Assembly: GCA_964434165.1 (NCBI GenBank)
Contig: CAYSUS010000005.1
Location: forward strand, 62,001-126,000
Source of the DNA: CAYSUS01 sp964434165
GTDB lineage: Bacteria; Planctomycetota; Planctomycetia; Pirellulales; Thermoguttaceae
Length of the DNA: 64,000 nt
Direction of reading: 5' to 3'
Position numbers and translations under genes: made by a program. A model generated the notes under the pieces. It was not told where the DNA came from. It saw only the letters and a list, made by a program, of their open reading frames with translations, and ran no database searches. Positions 60,094-64,000 of the stretch are shown here, piece by piece (positions within the stretch are counted from its first letter, which is position 1; each line of letters opens with the position of its first letter).

Positions 60094-61299
60094 CTACGGC
60101 AGCTTGTGCCCCATCTTGTCGCGCTTGGCGGTCAGGTAGCGCCGATTGTATTCGTTGATCGGGCCGACGATGGGCACCTGGTCCACCACCTCCAAGTCAT
60201 AGCCGCCGTAGATGAACGCGTCGGTCTTCTTCGAGTTGTTGGTCAAGAGGCGGACCGAGGTGAAACCGAGATCCTTCAGCACCTGGATGCCCACGCCGTA
60301 GTCGCGGCTGTCCACCTGGTGTCCCAGGGCCAGATTGGCCTCCACGGTGTCGAGCCCCTGGTCCTGGAGGGCGTAGGCCTTGATCTTTTCGATCAGCCCG
60401 ATGCCGCGGCCCTCCTGCTGGAGGTAGATCAACGCTCCGCCCCCCTCGTTTCCGATCATCTCCAGGGCCATGTGGAGTTGGTCCCCGCAGTCGCAGCGGA
60501 GCGAGGCCAGGAGGTCGCCCGTGAAGCAGGACGAGTGCAGCCGAACCAGCGGCGCGGGTCGCTCGACGGGGTTGCCCATCACGATGGCGATGGGCTGTTG
60601 CGTCTCGTACTTCACGCCGTAGGCGATCAAGCGGCAGGGGCCGTACTGGGTCGGCAGATTGGCCTCGGCCAGACGGTACACCAGCTTCTCGCTGCGGCGG
60701 CGGAAGCGGATGAGATCCTCGATGGTGATGATCTCCAGCCGATGCTCCGCGGCGATGCGGTACAGCTCCTCGCGGGTGGCGCGGTCGCCGTTGTCGTTGA
60801 GGATCTCGCAAAGTACGGCCGCCGGCTTCAGCCCGGCCATGCGCGCCAGGTCCACTCCGGCCTCGGTGTGGCCCGCCCGGCGGAGCACGCCCCCTTCCAT
60901 GGCCCGGAGCGGCAGCACGTGCCCGGGCCGCACGAACTCCGCCGCGCGGCTGTCCGGATCGCAGATCCGCTGGATCGTCAGCGACCTTTCCTGGGCCGTG
61001 ATCCCGGTGCGGCACGACTTGTGATCGATCGGCACCGTGAAGCTCGTCCCCAAGGGGGCCGTGTTGTGCTCGACCATCATCGGCAGATCGAGACGCTCAC
61101 AGACCTCCGGCAGCACGGGCGCGCAGAGCAGCCCGCGGCCGTGCGTGATCATGAAGTTCACGATCTGGGGCGAGACCTTTTCGGCCGCGCAGATGAAGTC
61201 GCCCTCGTTCTCTCGGTTCTCGTCGTCCATCACGACGATGACCTCGCCGCGTCCGATCGCGTCAACGGCCGCGTCGACCGGGGAGAGCTTGTGCGACAC
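60094..61299 (-). CDS. ribBA: RibBA: DHBP synthase / GTP cyclohydrolase II
   Basis: 401 residues from the GTG at 61299, chosen because GGAGG lies 7 bases upstream and SHKLSPVDAAVDAIGRGE is the normal beginning; the frame is open to 61344. The N-terminal half makes 3,4-dihydroxy-2-butanone 4-phosphate from ribulose 5-phosphate (DDENRENEGDFICAAE, then RPGHVLPLRAMEGGVLRRAG and HTEAGVDL). The C-terminal half is GTP cyclohydrolase II, with zinc cysteines in CFTGDLLASLRCDCGDQL, the active-site YLQQEGRGIGL and LLTNNSKK. Both steps start riboflavin synthesis. On this strand TAGAAT (61472-61467) is a possible -10, giving a ~160-base leader, but no FMN riboswitch was found in it. Confidence 0.96.
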   Translation of the reverse strand: MSHKLSPVDAAVDAIGRGEVIVVMDDENRENEGDFICAAEKVSPQIVNFMITHGRGLLCAPVLPEVCERLDLPMMVEHNTAPLGTSFTVPIDHKSCRTGITAQERSLTIQRICDPDSRAAEFVRPGHVLPLRAMEGGVLRRAGHTEAGVDLARMAGLKPAAVLCEILNDNGDRATREELYRIAAEHRLEIITIEDLIRFRRRSEKLVYRLAEANLPTQYGPCRLIAYGVKYETQQPIAIVMGNPVERPAPLVRLHSSCFTGDLLASLRCDCGDQLHMALEMIGNEGGGALIYLQQEGRGIGLIEKIKAYALQDQGLDTVEANLALGHQVDSRDYGVGIQVLKDLGFTSVRLLTNNSKKTDAFIYGGYDLEVVDQVPIVGPINEYNRRYLTAKRDKMGHKLP

Positions 61300-61593
61300 G
61301 GGTGTCCTCCGCAGAAGGCTTCGCCCCGGCAGCGGGGTCGCCAAGACCTAAGGTGACCCGTGGACGGAACCACGGGGCCGATCGTCCGCTTCCCAAGAGG
61401 CATGCCCCGGCGACGTGGAACCAGTGGGCGTCGCGGAGAGGATCGGCTAGGATACGTACCCTCTCCATTCTAGCCACCGCCGGAACCGGTTTCCAGGGAG
61501 GGGATCGCAGCCCCCACGCGACGGGCCGCGAGAGCCGGCCCGTCCGCGCGGGCTATGTTCTGGATGACACAGACCCGTGACCTGGACCCTGCC

Positions 61594-62313
61594 ATGTCTG
61601 GACGATTCTGTCCCCGATGCGGTGCCATGCTGGGCGAGGAGTTCCTTGCGGTGGCCGGCGAGGAGTTCTACTGTCCGGAGTGCGACGACTTGATCCACCG
61701 CGACCAGGTTGGGCGGCGGCGAGCCCGCTTCGAAGACGAGGTCGAGACGGAGGTCGAGAGGCCGCCCGGTACGCAGCTTGAGTGCCGCGTGATCGACCGG
61801 CAGCTGGTGATCTTCATCCGGCCCGGTTCGAACCGCACGGTCCGGTCGCTGGGCTGCTTCGCCGTGGTGTGGTTGGGCTTCATGATCGTGTTCACCGGGC
61901 TGATGGTCCTCGCAGGGCCGATGGCCGAGGCCGATCTGACGACACTCATGTTCTTGATTCCCTTCCTGGGCCTGTTCTGGGCGGTCGGCCTGGTGATGCT
62001 CTATTTCTGGATTCGCGGACGATTCGGAAGGACCTACGTGCTCGTCGAGCCGGACCGGCTCGTGCTGAAGACCGAGCTCTTCGGGCGCGAGCGATACCGC
62101 GAGCACCAGCTCGACGCCAACAGCCGCGCGCAACTCGAGGAGTCCTACCGCCAGAACGATCAGCCGGTGTACAAGGTGGCGGTGAGGACCGTGGGCAAGT
62201 CCGTGGGCTTCGGCACGTTCCTTGGTCACGACGAGAAGAACTGGATCGTCGAGCGGGTCAACCGGCACCTGGGCCGGGAGGAGGATTCTGCAGCAAACGA
62301 CACCCCCTCGTAG
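61594..62313 (+). CDS. Zinc-ribbon membrane protein
   Basis: 239 residues from the ATG at 61594 (SGRFCPRCGAMLGEEF). The N-terminus has two CxxC pairs (CPRC and CPEC, residues ~6 and 29) forming a zinc ribbon. A charged linker (RRRARFEDEVETEVERPP) follows, then two membrane spans (LGCFAVVWLGFMIVFTGLMV and FLIPFLGLFWAVGLVMLYFW, residues ~85-145). The C-terminal beta-rich domain (TYVLVEPDRLVLKTELFGRE, GFGTFLGHDEKNWIVERVN) resembles bacterial PH-like domains. Its function is unknown. An alternative start at 61555 adds 13 featureless residues. Confidence 0.75.
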   Translation: MSGRFCPRCGAMLGEEFLAVAGEEFYCPECDDLIHRDQVGRRRARFEDEVETEVERPPGTQLECRVIDRQLVIFIRPGSNRTVRSLGCFAVVWLGFMIVFTGLMVLAGPMAEADLTTLMFLIPFLGLFWAVGLVMLYFWIRGRFGRTYVLVEPDRLVLKTELFGRERYREHQLDANSRAQLEESYRQNDQPVYKVAVRTVGKSVGFGTFLGHDEKNWIVERVNRHLGREEDSAANDTPS

Positions 62314-62340
62314 GACTGACTGCCGTTCCTCTTCCCGTCG

Positions 62341-63063
62341 TCAGCGGACCGACTGGCCGTCCGTCCCACAGACGGCGTACCACTGCTGCGAGACAAATCG
62401 CCGGACTGGGATCGTGCGGTCCACGCGCAGGCCGGCGGCCTTCACGTCGTCGCGGAAGGCCTTCAGCCAGGTGCCGCGCCGCGCGAGCCGGCCGTTCCGC
62501 TCATGGCGGCCTAGCTTGCGTTGCAGCCAGGTCTTCAGCGCGTCCAGGGCCAGCACGTTGAAAAACGAGACCACCACCGGGCCCCGGCAAACCCGTCCCA
62601 GCTCGCGGAGGACCGCCTGTCGAGCCTGTGGCTCTCGGAAATGGTGCAGCAAACGGTTGCAGAGGACCGCGTCGAAGTGCCGGCTCGCGAAGCCCGTTGC
62701 CATCGCATTGCAGACGGCATACTGAACCTGGGCACGATCGGGACGGCCCTGCCCGTCGGTCGGCCAGCTCGCCCGGGCCATCTGGACCATCCTGGGCGAG
62801 GCGTCGGCCGCGGTCACGCAATATCCCAGGGCGGTTAGCAGCCGCGTGGCCCGGCCGGTCCCACACGGCAGATCGAGGACCGAAGCTGGGGGAGCCACCG
62901 CGGCCATCGCGCGGAGGATTGCCTCCCGCTCGCGGCGATGCCGGCCCCTGGTGCCGTAAACGGCCGGGTATCGAGCGACCAGCGGGTCGGCGTCAAACCG
63001 CTGGCGGATGAGATGCTCGGACGATTTGGCTGTCGGGGAAGCGGCCGCAGTGCGCATGGTCAT
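62341..63063 (-). CDS. Class I SAM-dependent methyltransferase
   Basis: 240 residues from the ATG at 63063. Motif I is SVLDLPCGTGRATRLLTALG (residues ~61-80), followed by VTAADASPRMVQMARASW, then FDAVLCNRLLHHFREPQARQ and GPVVVSFFNVLALDALK. This is a Methyltransf_11-like fold. The C-terminal 60 residues are basic (WLQRKLGRHERNGRLARRGT). Related planctomycete proteins are sometimes linked to lipid or kinase-like partners; the substrate is unknown. It is divergent from efp. Its own promoter is likely at 63093-63122. Confidence 0.85.
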   Translation of the reverse strand: MTMRTAAASPTAKSSEHLIRQRFDADPLVARYPAVYGTRGRHRREREAILRAMAAVAPPASVLDLPCGTGRATRLLTALGYCVTAADASPRMVQMARASWPTDGQGRPDRAQVQYAVCNAMATGFASRHFDAVLCNRLLHHFREPQARQAVLRELGRVCRGPVVVSFFNVLALDALKTWLQRKLGRHERNGRLARRGTWLKAFRDDVKAAGLRVDRTIPVRRFVSQQWYAVCGTDGQSVR

Positions 63064-63092
63064 AGGCGTCTTGGGCGGATTGGTCGGCGAAT

Positions 63093-63122
63093 ATGCTAGG
63101 CCTTTCGAGGGAAACCAGGCAA
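63093..63122 (-). promoter_or_regulatory. Candidate promoter of methyltransferase gene
   Basis: On the minus strand, TTGCCT (63122-63117), an 18-base spacer and TAGCAT (63098-63093), about 30 bases before the ATG at 63063. Confidence 0.45.
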
Positions 63123-63191
63123 GGCGAGTTGTCCCGGGGCCGATTGGCCGACGGCCCCCATTTGGAGGAGCAGCATCGAGATGGCCGTCGA

Positions 63192-63220
63192 TGGACGACC
63201 CGCCAATCGCTTGCTACGAT
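63192..63220 (+). promoter_or_regulatory. Candidate promoter of efp
   Basis: TGGACG (63192-63197), a 17-base spacer and an extended -10 TGC-TACGAT (63215-63220). The start would lie near 63227, giving a leader of about 130 bases before the GTG of efp. Confidence 0.5.
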
Positions 63221-63357
63221 GAGGGGTTACTACGGAGCCCGGCCACCGCTGCCGGGGCAGGCAGGGGCGTCGCCGGGACCGCTCCGGGCTCCCAACAGGC
63301 GCACATCCGACCACCCGGACTTACTCCGGACCCATCTGAGCGAACCAGGAATCACCC

Positions 63358-63927
63358 GTGGGCACGTACAACACCAGCGAGTTCCGCAAGGGACTGAAGA
63401 TCCAGTTGGACGGCGAGCCGTACCTGATGATCGAGTGCAATTTCGTCAAGCCGGGCAAGGGCCAGGCGCTGTACAAGTGCAAGCTCCGGCACTTGATCCG
63501 CAACACGGTCATCGACCGCACCTATCGCAGCGGCGACTCGCTCGAATCGGCCGACGTGGAGGAGATCGAGGCCCAGTTCCTCTACCGGCAGGGCGACCAG
63601 TTCGTGTTCATGGAGAACCAGACCTTCGAGCAGTACGAGCTGCCGGCCGAGACCGTGGACGACGGCTGGAAGTACCTCAAGGAGGGTATGGTCTGCAGCA
63701 TCCTCCTCTACAACAACAACCCCATCGGCATCACTCCGCCGAACCACGTCGTGCTCAAGGTCGAGTACTGCGAGCCGGGAGCCAAGGGCAATACGGCCAC
63801 CAACGTCACCAAGCCGTGCAAGATGGAGACCGGGGCCGAGATCAACTGCCCGGCCTTCGTCGAGATGGGCGAGATGGTGAGGATCGACACCCGCACCGGC
63901 GAGTACATCGAGCGGGTCAGGGAGTAG
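63358..63927 (+). CDS. efp: Translation elongation factor P
   Basis: 189 residues, the standard EF-P length. The start is GTG at 63358 with AGGA upstream; GTYNTSEFRKGLKIQLDGEP is the conserved opening. The modification loop is KPGKGQA with lysine at position 34, the residue that in many bacteria is beta-lysylated and reaches the peptidyl-transferase centre to relieve stalling at polyproline. The two OB domains follow (HVVLKVEYCEPGAKGNTATN, EINCPAFVEMGEMVRIDTRT, ending GEYIERVRE). A Lys34-type EF-P agrees with an EpmA-type lysine ligase, whose gene may be the one beginning 32 bases downstream. Confidence 0.97.
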   Translation: MGTYNTSEFRKGLKIQLDGEPYLMIECNFVKPGKGQALYKCKLRHLIRNTVIDRTYRSGDSLESADVEEIEAQFLYRQGDQFVFMENQTFEQYELPAETVDDGWKYLKEGMVCSILLYNNNPIGITPPNHVVLKVEYCEPGAKGNTATNVTKPCKMETGAEINCPAFVEMGEMVRIDTRTGEYIERVRE

Positions 63928-63959
63928 GCGGGCGACGCGGCCGCTGAGTCATCCACGCC

Positions 63960-64000
63960 ATGGCCGATCTGCCCTCCGCCGACGACTACCTGCCCACCGC
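63960..64000 (+). CDS. Start of a downstream gene, possibly EF-P lysine ligase (EpmA)
   Basis: Only 13 codons are inside the window: ADLPSADDYLPT after the ATG at 63960. No ribosome-binding site is clear. In many Planctomycetota and Proteobacteria the gene after a Lys34-type efp is the lysyl-tRNA synthetase-like ligase EpmA (GenX/PoxA), which often starts with a short acidic stretch followed by PTA. The identity is inferred from position and should be treated as tentative. Confidence 0.3.
   Translation, partial: MADLPSADDYLPT

Noticed and set aside
61300..61466. FMN riboswitch in the leader of ribBA
   Set aside because: The leader is long enough but none of the conserved RFN segments is present; only a GGAGAGG/CCTCTCC stem was seen.

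Overview
The window looks like chromosomal DNA of a high-GC member of the Planctomycetota. The evidence is a PEP-CTERM protein, a YTV-repeat protein, secreted PQQ-type beta-propeller proteins, a DUF1579 protein, a planctomycete-type STAS protein, a Tat-exported Gfo/Idh/MocA oxidoreductase, and many secreted proteins with Sec signals. No rRNA, tRNA, CRISPR array, prophage or transposase gene was recognised.

Layout. 1-5.2 kb: the 3' end of a glutamate-synthase-type FMN protein, a 1079-residue secreted propeller protein flanked by two copies of a ~103 bp repeat, and gap (GAPDH) with a near-consensus promoter. 5.5-10.2 kb: a methyltransferase and a complete sugar ABC importer (lipoprotein, double ATPase, permease). 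10.3-17.2 kb: two secreted proteins of unknown function, then an ECF sigma factor followed by a FecR-type anti-sigma protein fused to a DUF3160 domain. 17.3-19.6 kb: a small toxin-antitoxin-like pair, a Cys-rich DUF1579 protein and an unassigned overlapping gene pair. 19.7-25.9 kb: YTV protein, lipoate ligase with a repeat-derived insert, alkaline phosphatase, PQQ-propeller protein. 26.1-32.8 kb: a probable carbohydrate locus (Gfo/Idh oxidoreductase, FGGY kinase, CBM9-like protein, sodium:solute symporter with an extra C-terminal domain). 32.8-43.1 kb: secreted archaemetzincin, DUF2330-like protein, deiodinase-like protein, PEP-CTERM protein, glycosidase-like protein and a membrane glycosyltransferase. 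43.4-50.9 kb: GYD protein, FtsX/LolD-type ABC exporter, a decayed gene, a FIST protein and a ZIP zinc transporter. 51-57.7 kb: LacZ-type beta-galactosidase, STAS, PH-like membrane protein, leucine-rich-repeat lipoprotein, cold-shock protein and PilZ protein. 58-64 kb: transglutaminase/TPR protein, RibBA, zinc-ribbon membrane protein, methyltransferase, EF-P and the first codons of a following gene.

The most unusual general property is the density of short interspersed repeats. At least eight families of palindromic or inverted-repeat elements and three tandem arrays are visible. They sit between genes, at stop codons, and in frame inside two genes (lipoate ligase and the FtsX permease), and they form the C-termini of two more (beta-galactosidase and the LolD-type ATPase). 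Several lie between convergent genes, where they could act as bidirectional terminators.

Regulation that can be read directly is mostly of the housekeeping sigma-70 type (TTGnnn, 17-18 bp, TAnnnT). Examples lie upstream of gap, the propeller gene at 24.7 kb, the DUF1579 gene, the symporter, efp, and the LolD-type ATPase. In the last case the -10 box lies so close to the ATG that the transcript may be leaderless.
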